Shown here: in pieces, positions 10,111 through 22,400 of the stretch
Layout of the letters: each line of letters begins with the position of its first letter
How positions within the stretch are numbered: the stretch's first letter is position 1
Origin: Euclidia mi
Taxonomy: Eukaryota; Arthropoda; Insecta; Lepidoptera; Erebidae
Assembly: GCA_944739405.2 (NCBI GenBank)
Contig: OX123190.2
Location: forward strand, 61,833,805 to 61,897,804
Direction of reading: 5' to 3'
DNA length: 64,000 nt
Position numbers and translations under genes: made by a program
Notes under the pieces: model-generated
Seen by the model: only the letters and a program-made list of their open reading frames with translations
What the model was told of the DNA's origin: nothing
Databases searched by the model: none

Positions 10111-11640
10111 ACGCATTTGAATTGGTATTTTAGTTTTTACCATTCTTATTATTTCTGGTACTTAAAACGTAAATATAATTATTTTCACAATCCTACGATT
10201 ACACTACCCCTCCAAAAAACAACATCAGATAAACCACAACTCAACATTACGCAGGAAAAACATTCGTATTGTGCTGTTACGCTTTTATTTTTAAACAACC
10301 GCCATTAGTAGTCCATCACGATAAAATACGTATATGACGACGAAACGATGACAATAACTTGCTTTTTTTTCAAGTAATGCTTACGAGAATTATGGTGCAC
10401 TTTTTTCGTTTTCAAAAATGATTTTTTAATGGCACTACGCGTGATGTTATGCTAGTTGAAGGAGGCTTTTGTCAAGGATTCGTGCTTAAGTTTTAGGTAA
10501 ATTGGAGGGATTATGAGTGAATCTTTTAGTATAGCTTTACATTAAGTATTGTGGGTTAGTAATATATATTTTATAACTTTCCGGGCTTGTAGATTGATAT
10601 AGTACGGGTGGTGATAAATAAGATTAAGTGTCTCTATTTTAGTTTCAATCGCTTATCGTCAAGGTATTATAATGCTTTAAAGCTTGCTTCAGGGGTTGCT
10701 GTATCTACCATATTTACTTGATCGAAGTATAAAATAGCGCTGCTTACACTCATTCACTCATTTAATTAACTATGAATTTAATTTTACAAACAAATATTGT
10801 ATAACTGAAATTTACCGAGAACCTCAAAGGAACTGTATTTACATAGCATTGTATATCCGTACATTGGATATTCAGTTCAATATTAGCTGACATTAATTGA
10901 TAGGGAAGTGCTTACTGTAGATATTTCATGCGTCTAAGTCAAGTCAAGTAATTAAGACTGAACTCATTAATAATTTATTTCTGTTTAAATCTTCTTCAGG
11001 CTTCAAGTTGTCTCATACGGCATTATTAAGATTAGGTACGTCTGCTTGTTATTTTTGACGTTTGAATATTACATGAGTGTAATCTATGTCATTTTGTAAG
11101 ATGCGGGGTTGCGTAGATGTCTATTAAAATTACGTTTCCTCGACTCTGTCTTAAATTGCAAATAATGAGAGCAGTTAAGAAGTAACAATACGATATGATG
11201 GTATTTTAAAGACTTGTTAGACCATTTTCTTACTAATAATATTTGATCCATGATCCATTATGGAAGCTGTAGAATGTGACAAGGATTCTAAGTTTAAATT
11301 CGTTTCTCGGTTTTGTTTTGTATATGCTTTTATAATTTGGTACTTTATCAAGTAAATACTTACGCCAACAGTAGGAATAGTTAATAAAATATGACTTATA
11401 CTAAATTCTAAATTATGCAGAAAATTATAATAAATGTTTAATTCTAAATAGCTTGGGATTAGCCCACAATGTACTAATGGTTTCAAGACAAGTGGCAAAC
11501 AATTTTAAAGTTTAAATGTCCTTTTCGTTGCTTAGTAGTCCATAAAAGTCGAAACTATTTGGACGTTCAACTACTTTGAACTATATTTAACATTGTCAGT
11601 GGAATAATAATGTTTACCATTTAGAAGCGGAATATGTTCT
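10111..11640. other. No gene recognised
   Basis: AT-rich, many short stops in all frames, no repeat recognised. Confidence 0.5.
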
Positions 11641-11886
11641 GTTTTATAAACTCACATCTGTATGCCTGAAAGGATAGGTGTAATATTACCCACATTTTGC
11701 CTTATGAATTTTAGGCCCCACGTAATAAGGGGCGAGCCTATTGCCGTTAACGGGCATATTGCCAGACTCTGTGCTACTGCTAAGAATTTGGAAAAAATCA
11801 TTAACACTTCTGCTCGACCCGGGAATCGAACCCGGGACCTACCGATCAGCGACGCATACTCTATCCACTCGACCACGGAGGCAGCC
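11641..11886 (-). repeat. SINE with tRNA-like head and tail T1, copy 1 (diverged)
   Basis: On the minus strand the element starts GCTGCCTCCGTGGTCGAG with an A box (TGGTCGAGTGG) and a perfect B box (GGTTCGATTCC), then the family body (GGCAATAGGCTCGCCCC, TTATTACGTGGG) and a decayed T1 tail. The tRNA-like part is the best preserved of all copies in the window. It is a SINE and not a tRNA gene, since the body recurs at eight other places. Confidence 0.8.
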
Positions 11887-12189
11887 TAAAATATGTTTAT
11901 TATATCAGAACCAAAAATCATAATCGTATTCCGTGAATATTTTAAACTTACGCACAGTTCAATAAATAAACTTTAAGGGAATATTTAATTCTTGGCTATC
12001 TAAAATAAAATTGTATGTTATGTCCATTATAGTGTAATTATGGTATGACTCTTTTTATTTGTTCCAAAATTTGCGCCCGGGTTACTTGATTGCTGGTAAG
12101 GATATAGATCCGTTACATAAATATAAGTGTGTACACAATTATATTAATCTTAAGCGCCAGAAGACAGTTTTTTTATTTTTTATCTATAG

Positions 12190-12276
12190 TCTCACGCCTG
12201 TATCCCCGAAGAGGTTGGCAGAGGTGTAAATATTTTTAGGTCCCACGTAATAGGGGGAGAGCCTATTGCCTATTGC
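12190..12276 (-). repeat. SINE T1, 3' fragment, copy 2
   Basis: Carries CTCACGCCTGTATCCCCGAA, the GGCAGAGGTGTAA motif and GTCCCACGTAATAGG in the family order, with an internal deletion. The tRNA-like head is absent. Confidence 0.8.
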
Positions 12277-13224
12277 AGAAGACAAAATAGACGAGAAAGA
12301 AGCAAAAGATATAACGTTATTACAAAAACCGTATACATTCTAAGACTTATGCTGAATTGTCTATAGGTTTCTACAAAGAAGGCTTATATATAGAACATTC
12401 TATAGGGACCCATCGGTAAAAAGATATATTTTTAAGAGCAAATTCAAGACCTTACAATCCCGCATAAACCCATCTTTCCTTGACAAACGAAGTCGTCTAC
12501 GTTCAAGAACACTTTTTGAATAATTCAAACAGAACCTAAATCGGGCCGAGTCTATAAAATATTTACAAAAAGCATTAAATAACTACTATAACATTTACAA
12601 ACGTAAAGCCTCTTTCTATATTTTATATAAACCCTTTTCTGTTATGAAATATCACAAAACCCATACATTTATATTTTCAGTCGGCCCAAGAGAAGAGGAT
12701 TTTCACTCAAATAACTTGGTCTTATACACCACTATTTTTTAATTAGTACAAAAACTTTAAGGACATATTAGCGAAGACATTATTATCATATATGTGACGT
12801 AAGAATTTCATAATATCTATAAATAGCAAAGTTATAATCATTTGTTTATTGTAGTAAATCTCACCTAAATCATAGACATATTTTACAATCCATTCACTAC
12901 TTCATTGATAGTACTTACTTTCTGTCCTACTCTTACGCATTCTTTCGTCGCACTTATAATGTAGGTAGCCTTAGACAATAAAATGAAGCAAAATAATAAG
13001 TGTAGGTAGTTACTTTTTAATTTTCTAAATTCTACCCTCTCCTTCACACTTCATCCGGGCTTAGGACCGGCAAAATTTACCGTTTTACAAGTAATTAAAT
13101 ACGGAGGTATGTAATTAGAAAGCAAACACATATCAAAATAAAAGAAGGTATTCTGTAATAAAAGAAAAGAGTAATTTTGGCGTATTTATGAAGTAAGAAT
13201 CATCTGCTATTTACAAATATTATT
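12277..13224. other. No gene recognised
   Basis: AT-rich non-coding sequence. Confidence 0.5.
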
Positions 13225-13315
13225 TTATCATCACCATGTCAGCCTAGAGACGTCCACTTCTGGAGCTAGGCCTCTCTCAAGGTTCTCCACACAGACTGAT
13301 TTTGAGCCACCCGCA
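13225..13315 (-). repeat. Short retroposon tail fragment
   Basis: GAGACGTCCACTTCTGGAGC followed by TAGGCCTCTCTCAAGG resembles a common lepidopteran repeat tail (recalled as ACGTCCACTGCTGGAC and GGCCTC). Only about 90 bases are recognisable. Confidence 0.45.
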
Positions 13316-15268
13316 TCAAATTATTATTAACTTAAGTAGGTATTATTCACTAAACTTACAAGTATTTCCATTGTCCTTCGAAATGTCCACCACCATTGTC
13401 AATACACAGACGGGAACGTTTTATTAAATTGTTTTTTAACGAGAGAAGCATGCTTCTGTCTTTTCACTTCGTTAAAACGTCCAATATGCGCTGTTTTAAT
13501 TGTTCGACACTAACCGGCTCACTTTTGTACACTCACAAAATGATGTCCATGGGTACACAGCTGCACTCGCGATTCCTCCACTCAAAAAGTAAGTACGAAG
13601 CATAGCTACATACTCCCGTGATGTGAGCTGATAAGCCATCGCGTCGGGCAAACGTAGACAAACAATTAACTGTTGGAGCGAAAAAATGGAAACGCTCAGT
13701 TCCGCTACCAATTTAGCACTGTCGCATCGGAGCGCGGCGCGAGCGCAGAGGGATAGGGGGGAATTTATCAATGGAGCAGGTTACCACTCATAGTACGCGG
13801 ATCGGTCATAGTATTAGTTATGCATTTACCAATTATTACGGATTTTTGTGGACAGCTTTTAGACAGTTTTGGGACTTAGTGTTTTTATTTTTTAACTACA
13901 TAAATATGATCAGTTAAAGATACTTAGTGCCCCGTAAATTTTTTTGTACTAATTAAAAAATAGTGGTGTATATATAATAATAATATAATAATATTCTAAC
14001 ACATTGACACAACACCATTTAGTCCCAAACTAAACAGAGCTTGTACTATGGGTACTATATAATGGATAAACATACATATATACTTTTTTTTGTAAAAACA
14101 TACATATTATACATAGAAAGATACTTTAGTTTTCTTTTCACACATTTATGGCTATTGAGTTGTACGTTACAGGCAACAAGGCCATTAACGTCAGTTTATC
14201 AAACTATAACTAAATTCAAATTATGGCGCTGACAGCAAGACATTTAATTTACGACTTCGTTAGCTTGCTGGCTGTACAATGAGTTTCCATCGCATTGCAA
14301 TTAAATCTTATTGCCTTTACCTTCTAATTAAACTCCGCTATTTTAACGTGAACGTCAAAGGTGACGAATTAATAGTGTGATCACCGTCAATAATTTAAAA
14401 ATAGAATTCGGTTGTCAAAACCTGTAACGAACTTATTTTGATTAGTCGTTGTGTGAGACATTTTCTATATATACATCATTAAGAACAATTTTCAATAATC
14501 CAGCTTATATTAAAGACCTTGTAAAATTAGCTCAATAAGAAAGCAACTTTACCCTACTATTTAACTACCACTAAAACAACATTGAGTTAAACATACCCAT
14601 TTCAATTAAACTTATGAATGGATTAAGTAGTATTATGTATCCTTAGAGGCAATGTATAATCGCTCTTGTATGTGTGTCACATGTACAGAAGAACGCAACC
14701 CCTTGGGTTTCCTAATGGATATATTATAACACGCTATCTGTACTATTAATTGATTATAACATTCTCTAGAGTACGACATCAGTGATAAACTTCCCGCAAT
14801 GATGTAGTTGTATTTGGTATTATGGATGACACAAAGACGTTAAACGAACAAGTAATATATTGTTTACCAGGCCATGCCGAATTGCAAGTTTAAGGTACCA
14901 AAACCATTAAGAACTTCGCGGGCGATTAATAATAATGTATTTAATATATTTATTATATTTTTATTCACAGAGTGTGATAGTTATTAGTCTTGCTAATACT
15001 TAGTGACGATATGTCAGTTAGACTCTTTTAGGTTTTCAAGACTCCGTCTTGACAAACACAGATGTCAAGAAAAAGTGGTCTAAAGATATCCTTTGGCAAC
15101 ATTTTTTTCGAAAAACAAACATTTGAAAAAGTTTTTGTGAGTTTATTTACCAAAAAACTGGCAGTAGGCCAGTAATTCCTAAACAAAATATAGTATAGTT
15201 ACCAAAAGCTCAGTGCTAGACGCTATCTGAACTCTTTCTAAGTTCCAATCAAACGTACCCAATACGTA
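13316..15268. other. No gene recognised
   Basis: Short ORFs only; nothing resembles a known protein. The sequence becomes abruptly GC-rich at 15,280 where the structured retroposon begins. Confidence 0.5.
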
Positions 15269-15434
15269 GGCACACTGGAGACCCCCCCGTGGGATCTCCA
15301 CCTTGTCGTGGTGGGGGGGGCTTAGTAACCGTGGATTTGATTTTCTCCCACGGTGAAGCTAAGCGGGATCCCGGGAGGGGACGCTCCACGTGGGCTTGCG
15401 TGAGGCCTGCGTAGGATGCGTCCATAGGTGCGGG

Positions 15435-15464
15435 TGCGGGGGACAGTTCTGTCTGTCCCTCGCA
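15435..15464 (+). ncRNA. Hairpin A of the structured retroposon
   Basis: TGCGGGGGACAG pairs with CTGTCCCTCGCA over 12 positions with one G-U pair and a 6-base loop. Confidence 0.7.
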
Positions 15465-15473
15465 GTCGGGTGC

Positions 15474-15532
15474 GGTCGCGGGAGGAGAGGCGTGTCGGTG
15501 TTGCGTTGCCGCGCGCCCTATCTCCCGCGACC
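15474..15532 (+). ncRNA. Hairpin B, first of two paralogous hairpins
   Basis: GGTCGCGGGAG (15,474-15,484) pairs perfectly with CTCCCGCGACC (15,522-15,532). The interior contains CGGTGTTGCGTTGCCG near its apex and CCCTAT before the closing arm. The same loop recurs in hairpin D, where the stem differs by paired changes. An inner helix (AGGCG against CGCCCT with one bulge) is also possible. Confidence 0.75.
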
Positions 15533-15565
15533 AAATGGGGGCGCACCATCGTTGCGTCGCGATGG

Positions 15566-15624
15566 GGCCGCAGAGGAAGAGGAGATGCGGTGTTGCGTTG
15601 CCGTCCTCCCTATCCTCTGCGGCC
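15566..15624 (+). ncRNA. Hairpin D, second paralogous hairpin
   Basis: GGCCGCAGAGGA (15,566-15,577) pairs perfectly with TCCTCTGCGGCC (15,613-15,624). The loop holds the same CGGTGTTGCGTTGCCG and CCCTAT as hairpin B. Compared with B, four stem positions differ and each difference is matched on the opposite arm. Confidence 0.75.
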
Positions 15625-15633
15625 GCTGGGTGT

Positions 15634-15671
15634 TTTGGCGGCGGAGCCCAACACCTTCATCCGCCGCCAAA
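15634..15671 (+). ncRNA. Hairpin E with loop complementary to loops B and D
   Basis: TTTGGCGGCGGA pairs perfectly with TCCGCCGCCAAA. The 14-base loop contains AACACC, which is complementary to GGTGTT in loops B and D and also to GGTGTT at 15,629-15,634, so a kissing or switching interaction is conceivable. Confidence 0.65.
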
Positions 15672-15685
15672 GGGGTTTCGTTCGG

Positions 15686-15850
15686 GGCCCGCCTGACCAT
15701 CTGGCGGGCCAATACCCGTCGGGGGGTAGCGAGGAATGCTTAGGTGAAACCCTACCCTCCGACACATGGGTACATGAGGAGCACGGGTTGGTTTTTAGTC
15801 AGTAAGAGTCTGACAGTCCCCTTCGTCCTTCCCCCCCAGGGCGAAGGGAC
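15686..15850 (+). ncRNA. Three further hairpins of the retroposon 3' half
   Basis: GGCCCGCC/GGCGGGCC at 15,686-15,710 with a 9-base loop; GTCGGGGGGTAG/CTACCCTCCGAC at 15,718-15,763 with one G-U pair; and GTCCCCTTCG against CGAAGGGAC at 15,816-15,850 with one bulge. Confidence 0.7.
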
Positions 15851-15907
15851 TCCATGAGGATTTTCCAACCCGACACCAAAAAAAAAAAAAAAGGCACACT
15901 GGAGACC

Positions 15908-18900
15908 TTTTTTCGAGATTACACCGAACGAACTCTAGCATTGTAGCACAAATTGTCTAGGAGGCGGCTCTTACTTGACAAAGTATTCCCGATTCGAATT
16001 CATTTATTCAGAGTACACTTCAAATGTTTATTCGTTCACAAGGGAGGCTTTAATACAAGAATTTTTCACATCTTTTAGACAAATTCCAGGACAGTGTCCT
16101 TTGTTGTGTGTTCTTTGTAAAGGACAAGATGGTGCGATGTCTCCGCGTTTTGTCCAAAATTAATGATATCACGGTCGGCTCTCATTTAATAAATTGTTTA
16201 CGCTTACCAATCTAGTCTGGTGGTGGTATTACCTGGAAAATACATGTTTGTTTCAGTAATTATTCATTGTATTAATTAATGTCGTTGTAAATTGCTTATT
16301 TTATCAAATGAATTGCACGTAGCAGTGGCAGCATCGCAGTGCTTATGAATTAAATCAACAGAACAATAGTAAAAGATTAACGTGTTGAGCAAAACCCTTA
16401 AAAGTTATGCTGAATATGGTATACATTCTAAGCAGTTCAAATAATTTCAGGCCCTGTTTGGTGTGTAGCCCAAGGAAATCATATTGCTACAAACATATAT
16501 TACCGAAACTTATACATACTTACATAGATACGTTTTATCACAGGATCAGACTAAAAAAATAAACAAATGTTTGTGTATTCACTTCATGTATTCATGTAGG
16601 ATGTGTGTATTAGGTATAATTTTAACAATAATAACGTCAAGTATTCAAATTATATCCAATTGGCGTGTCTAGTCTATCGTGCATTAATGATTATTATATT
16701 GAAATGATTCAATTACTTGAGAGTTAATTGAATTTAATTGTTTGTATTTTGATGATGATGATTTGCATCTTAACTATGTTATTATACAAGTCATTGGTTT
16801 AAATTAAACTATATTATTAAAATCTCTTGGGTTTCACCTTGAAGCATAAATAACAGTATGAGTAACAAGTGGTAACATTAAAGGTAAAAATTATGTAAAA
16901 ATGTTTGTTTATAAGACAAGTTTTTCTGACGCTCCAAGTACAATGTACAATTCAGTTGGTTCCCAACCAATCTACACACCCTTCACCCTGCACTGAGTTT
17001 ATTTTAAACATCAAAATTATCACAGTTAAAGGATTACTTATTTATAACTTCACATATATCTATTAACTTTATTTGAACCTACATTACCAACTTCATATAA
17101 AAACGAAACAAACAAAGGCTTAACTTATTTTTATAATATTTTTGTTATATCTGTGAGCTTACAAAGGATTTTGTTGAAACACAAAGCTAAAGTAGAAGAC
17201 GTTTTGGGCACCTTCACACATTGTAAGCTTTTGGCTACAAGCTGATGGCTATTGCTGAGTGCTCGCCTATTTTTTTTAACAAATGTCTGAGATTGCGGAT
17301 AATTGTCAGTGTATCGTGTAACAGAAATGCAGTATGGGAAGATAAACGAACTGCGTTGCGAGTTGAATAATATGTACAATGTTATAAAAGGAGTTAATAT
17401 CGCACTAGATGATATCGATATTTTTTTGTAAACATACTATATCTATGTTATGATGGTTTCAAAATGCGGGGAACGTTACAGTCAAGAAAGAGACAAGAGA
17501 CAGAACAACAAGAATAACTGAAAGACATAATGAATAAATATTGTAATTAGATTTTTACAAATATCTTTACATACACGTATGTTAAGTAGGTCTGCCTTCG
17601 CATTGTGTCTGTCACACAAGCACATTCGGATCCGACTGAAATATTTCTACCGTGTGGGTAACCAACCCAAAAACAGATGCAGAGCTTAACGGTGAAGGCA
17701 TCTACTCAAACCCGTACCATCCGAGCATAATATTGTATATATGATGATAATGAGCTTGCTGTAAACCTCAAAAGATGTCAACTTTTTGTTATTAGAATTA
17801 GATACAAAACGAAAATGTTCTATATTAAATTTGTAATGTTCATAATTTATATTCAAATTTCACTCAATATTTTATCACTGACAATATGTTTCATGATTTA
17901 TCGCGATTATCTGGCACCACTCAAGTACTTTTGTTAACCGCTATAAAGAAACTAAATCCCGTAATGGCTTCGTTCCATCTACAATAAAAGTACTTTGTAA
18001 ATACAGATTGTTAGCTTTTTAAAGAAAATATTTGCGTTAGTCTATTTTATACTAAGGAGCAAAAACAAGTATTATTTGCAAATATTAAATTTTTACTGCA
18101 AAATTGTGAAGGCAGTCAGCTACTATACGATTTATATATATTATTATTTATGGCCAACTCATTTTATCAATATAACCACTTACTTCATATTCATTAAATA
18201 TTATTATAAACTCTAAATTTCAACATGTCTAATAGTTCGCCTATCTCAAACAATTTGTACTTACAACACATTCAAAGATTTACAAAAATCACATGTATTA
18301 TATTGTCACGACTGTGGCGTTTGAGGATCTTTCGAAGGATTTATCCATTTGCTTGTGTTGTCCTTTTAAAGGATCCCCTTTGCCACTTCCTGTCACATTC
18401 GCTCGATAGAACCTTTCCGTTAATCGCTTTTCATTCATCCCTTACGCGTGACCAAATCAGTGAACTTACATTTCTCGATTTTGGCGACACGTCTTTGGGT
18501 ACAAAGGACAATGAATTTTATTTGAAGTGACATGGATGTTGTGTAGCAATAATGCTGCGATATACCAGGTGGTGGATAGGCAAGGTAGGGAACGATTGAC
18601 TTTTTATGATGTTTTTATAGCTACCAACTAAATGAGGTGAACTAACTACTTTATTTCAGGCACAGCAATGATTTTCATTTAGAAACGCGCAGCGTGGATG
18701 GCGCAGTAAAATTTCTCTACAATTCACAAAATGTATAAGTATATGCTAAATTTCAACAGTCATGCCAATTAATTATTATTACCTATGTATTTGTATAAAG
18801 TACGCAACTTTAAACTTGAGTAAGCATTTTTCGATGCATCAGTGATTACTTTTATTGCCTCGGTCTTGGGTTTTATGCTTAGCATCAGAAATTATTGTCT

Positions 18901-19290
18901 ACAAACTAAATCACATCTGCTTTGTGCTCTATTGTGAATTATGTTGACCTTTAAATATAACCTAAGCCTTTTGGGTTGCAAAGTCACACGGTCCATAAAA
19001 ACCAAATCCACTGAAATTCTAAATAAACGCTGCCTTTAAAACCCAAAATGCTTCGGTTATATTTAAGTTTTGGGTTATAGGTATTTTAAGTTTTTTTTGC
19101 CTAAAAGTCTATGAAACGTAAGAGTATGACTAAGAATATGAAAAGTAAGGGGCCTGTTAACACAGTACGAACGGAACACAACGTCAATCTTAGGCATAAT
19201 TTCGGTTGAGTCAGCTGTGTCCAACGGTTCTCTGCCACTCTGAAAGACCACGTAGCCTGTAGTCAGTATAACAATTTATTTTTATAGACT
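15908..19290. other. No gene recognised
   Basis: AT-rich. The ORFs of 60-101 codons here (for example 18,225-18,530) show no family resemblance and no codon structure that I would defend. Confidence 0.5.
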
Positions 19291-19498
19291 TTATTTATAG
19301 ACTCACGCCTGTATCCCCGAAGGGGCAGGCAGAGGTGTAATATTACACCCACATTTCGCCATGAATTTTTAGGTCCCACGTAATAGGGGGCGAGCCTATT
19401 GCCTGTACCCAATAACACTTTGCCTGACCCGGAAATCGAACCCGAGACCTCCCAATCCCACGCGCACACTTATGCCGCGAGACCAACCGAATTAACCA
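19291..19498 (-). repeat. SINE T1, copy 3
   Basis: Carries the T1 tail (CCCCGAAGGGGCAGGCAGAG on the plus strand), the GTCCCACGTAATAGGGGG body and a B box (AATCGAACCCGAGACC). An internal deletion joins CTATTGCC to TGTACCCAATAAC. The tRNA-like head is at 19,440-19,498. Confidence 0.85.
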
Positions 19499-22400
19499 TT
19501 TTGCAAACTTATTGCAGTCTATCTTTTGTAACAAAATACGGGTATAGTCAAAGTACTGAAAGTAATATGTGCACAACTCAGAAAATTTGTTGTTCGATAC
19601 ACGTTCAGTGCTAGCCGAAGTCGTAAAGATCGACGCTCGGGTTTACTGCTTTTCTAGTAGAAAGCGTGTTGGCAGACTACCTAAATGCTAGGGATGCAAC
19701 ACTGTTCTGTTTTATTGGTACAAGCTATATGCAATAGATAGAACCACGAGAACGAACGGGCAATAAACTCATGGCCACCCTTTTTAATCGCCATTATAAT
19801 GGTGATACATGTTATTACTGTAAGGAGCTGCAACTGTTTCACATTGTTATAAGGTGTATGACACATCAGCGTATAAGCATGATGAAAATGCAAACGTTAA
19901 TCTATGACGTCATTTTTTTATTTTCTTGTGTTGTTTCCCGCCATTTCGAATTTAAAATATACATTTATGGAGTAATTCTCACCTCGCAGTTTCTGTATTG
20001 GATGAAATTGTTAGACAAATTATGTTTTTTATTCATACCTATTTAGCATTTCAAGAGAAAAATGTAATGATCCCATTTGTTTTATTTTTTTGTACGTACA
20101 ATTTTAGTCCATATCGCACAATATTGAATCTTCAGGTGCAATATTTTGTTGGTACTTCAAAGCTAACTTTTGGCTCAGAGGTACTTTGCAATGGCAAAAT
20201 GATAACCCACTACTGCAGACCTTGTTCTAGCACCCTTTAAATAGAGCTATTTTCTATAATGGAACAAGTTTAACTTCGGCGCTAATTACTTGACTTAAAT
20301 TTTCTTTTGAGTGGTATCTAACAAGATGTCGCATCAAAATATAATTTTATGACATTTTTCATCTAAAGGCGAGCATAATAAATCTAGATTATAGGGTAGC
20401 GTCGAAAATGGTATTCATCCTTTCCCAGATCTGGGATTCAAAACCTGACTAAATTCACGTTTACGCTCTAGAGCTTGAACATTTCCTGCGTATAAAATGC
20501 TGTATCATTACAAGATAGTCAGATCATCCATCTTGTAACGTCGGGGTGGACCACGCTAGTCATGGTTTATCGGTACGTTAACCACGTGATCTAGTGAGGC
20601 TTGTGGTGACTAGTCAAACTTAGTTGGGTCAAATGTGTTTACAATAGAGAGTTTCGTTCGTTGAAACAAAGATATTTGAAGTTCCTGAATTTCAGCTCCT
20701 ATTTGTCAAATTGTATACCTAATCGAAGCTACGGCGCTTAATTATTTGAAAATGAAAGGTAAAATACCTTATATGTGTCACGACGTTTCATCATGGATTA
20801 TACCAGTCATGGTCACGAGACTACTATGTGTACAAGTCGCGGAAGTTTAAAAGTATTCTTCCAAGCGACGTTTGAGAGTCGACATCGACATTTTCAAGTG
20901 CGTAATGCATCCAGGTTATGTTTAGCATATTGGACGAATGTGTATATTCGCGTGGGGATGTGGAATTATGTATAAAAAGTGTCACTACTCAAGGCAGGCC
21001 AAGCCCTCCTATTAACTCACAAAACTATCATGACGCAGGTTAGGAAAGGCTATTTCCAGCAGTAGACTTCAATGGGTGTGTGTATTATGATAATGACGAA
21101 TATGTATCTTGTCCTATTCTAAGAATAAAATAACAATAATTTTCATTCGTTTACCGTTACTGTTATATAAAGACCAATTAAAAGGCTATAAATAGATTTA
21201 TACGGTTAGTACATTTAAAGATTTTTTGAACAGTAATGCTGCCATAAAATATGTTAATAGGCAGTAAAGGCACGCCGTAATAAAGTGCTCAGAAGCGATA
21301 ATAATCCTACCTGTTACGTAAAATGTATGATATACTTACGTATAAGTCGTAGCTTGTTTCAGACACGTAGGGTATTAAGAGCTTACTATCTTATTATGAT
21401 GAGATGATTTAACTCGTACAGCTTGGTACGTAGGTCAGCGTGCATTGGCTGCCATTTTGAATTTTATTTTGATGCATGTGCTATGATGGTGAAGTCATGT
21501 CCGTTGTTTGTACGATGCTTAAATTGCAGAAGTCTGGATATATACCTAAAGTTGAGCCAAAAGATAGTTTTACAGTTTTAACTAACGTTGTTGGAGAAAC
21601 CTGAGTTCGAGCTAGATAGTTGTTGATTTTCTCCTGGCTGCTCGCCTGCTATGTAATTGTTTTTGGGGTGCTTTCTTCTATGCACAACTAAGGATTGACC
21701 TGACTGACCTGACTAAAGTAGTACGACAGTATCATTCGGAGTCACTGAAGAATCAAAGTAGACCCAGTATGAGTTTAGATCGACACCTGTTAGGAGGTTA
21801 ATAACAGTCAATAGGGAGTGACCAAGAGGGTCTTTAGAAATTGTACGGAAACTGTTCCTATTGATTGTCTCAAAAGCACTCCATTAATGTTATACGCCAG
21901 TAACATCTATTATCAAAGTATCTGCTTCTTTTAAAAATATTTACCTATATCATAGCGAACATTTCAAACATTACGCTATAATTGACATACCTATTAATAA
22001 TTTGTGCCTATTCATCGTATTGACGTAGCAGTAGGTACCTTCGCTTTTTACCAAGGAGCAACGACCCGATAAAATATTCGTTGCGGGTTCTGCGACGGTA
22101 GTTTTCCTATTAATCAAATCAAATTAGCTTACTTCCATGGGCCTTATCACTTGAATATGTCAACAATTAAATGAGTTGACCTTCAGGGTTAGATAAATAG
22201 GGCCTTCAGTGAGTAGGATACCTTGTGGAATACAACCAACATTTATTTGAATTCGCCAAGAAGTTTAAATAAGCCTATGATGTACTTATATGAGATTTAA
22301 ATATTTGGGTTGATTCCACAAACATAGTTCAATGTTCAAATCATTATAATGAGCAATAAACGAGCCAGATTTTTAACGTAAGCACTCAATTATATCTGAA

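Larger units (their letters stand above)
15269..15907 (+). mobile_element. GC-rich, hairpin-rich, non-coding retroposon with A tail and 15-bp target duplication
   Basis: The element body is 15,284-15,892 (609 bases). It ends in a run of 15 A (15,878-15,892) and is flanked by GGCACACTGGAGACC at 15,269-15,283 and 15,893-15,907, so it was inserted by target-primed retroposition. It is markedly GC-richer than the window and has no convincing ORF; the three open frames in it use atypical, Arg/Gly-rich sequence and look like by-products of GC content. The 5' start (CCCCGTGGGATCTCCACC, GTCGTGGTGGGGGGG) and the 3' end (GGTTGGTTTTTAGTCAGTAA, then GATTTTCCAACCCGACACC) resemble, from memory, ends of a lepidopteran LINE family, so it may be an internally deleted LINE or a SINE riding on it. 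At least eight stem-loops cover most of it. Confidence 0.85.

Noticed and set aside
11810..11886. Apparent tRNA gene with good A and B boxes (minus strand)
   Set aside because: The following body is shared with eight other copies in the window, so it is the head of a SINE.
15390..15805. Overlapping ORFs of 117 and 125 codons (plus) and 75/64 codons (minus) in the GC-rich block
   Set aside because: Open frames in several phases reflect few stops in GC-rich sequence. The same bases form hairpins, and no protein family is recognisable.
18225..18530. 101-codon ORF
   Set aside because: No similarity to any family that I know, and no supporting splice or promoter signal.
20783..20850. Third Penelope-like 3' end (CGACGTTTC and GGTCACGAGACTAC)
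   Set aside because: Only short words match; the order and flanks of the confirmed copies are absent.
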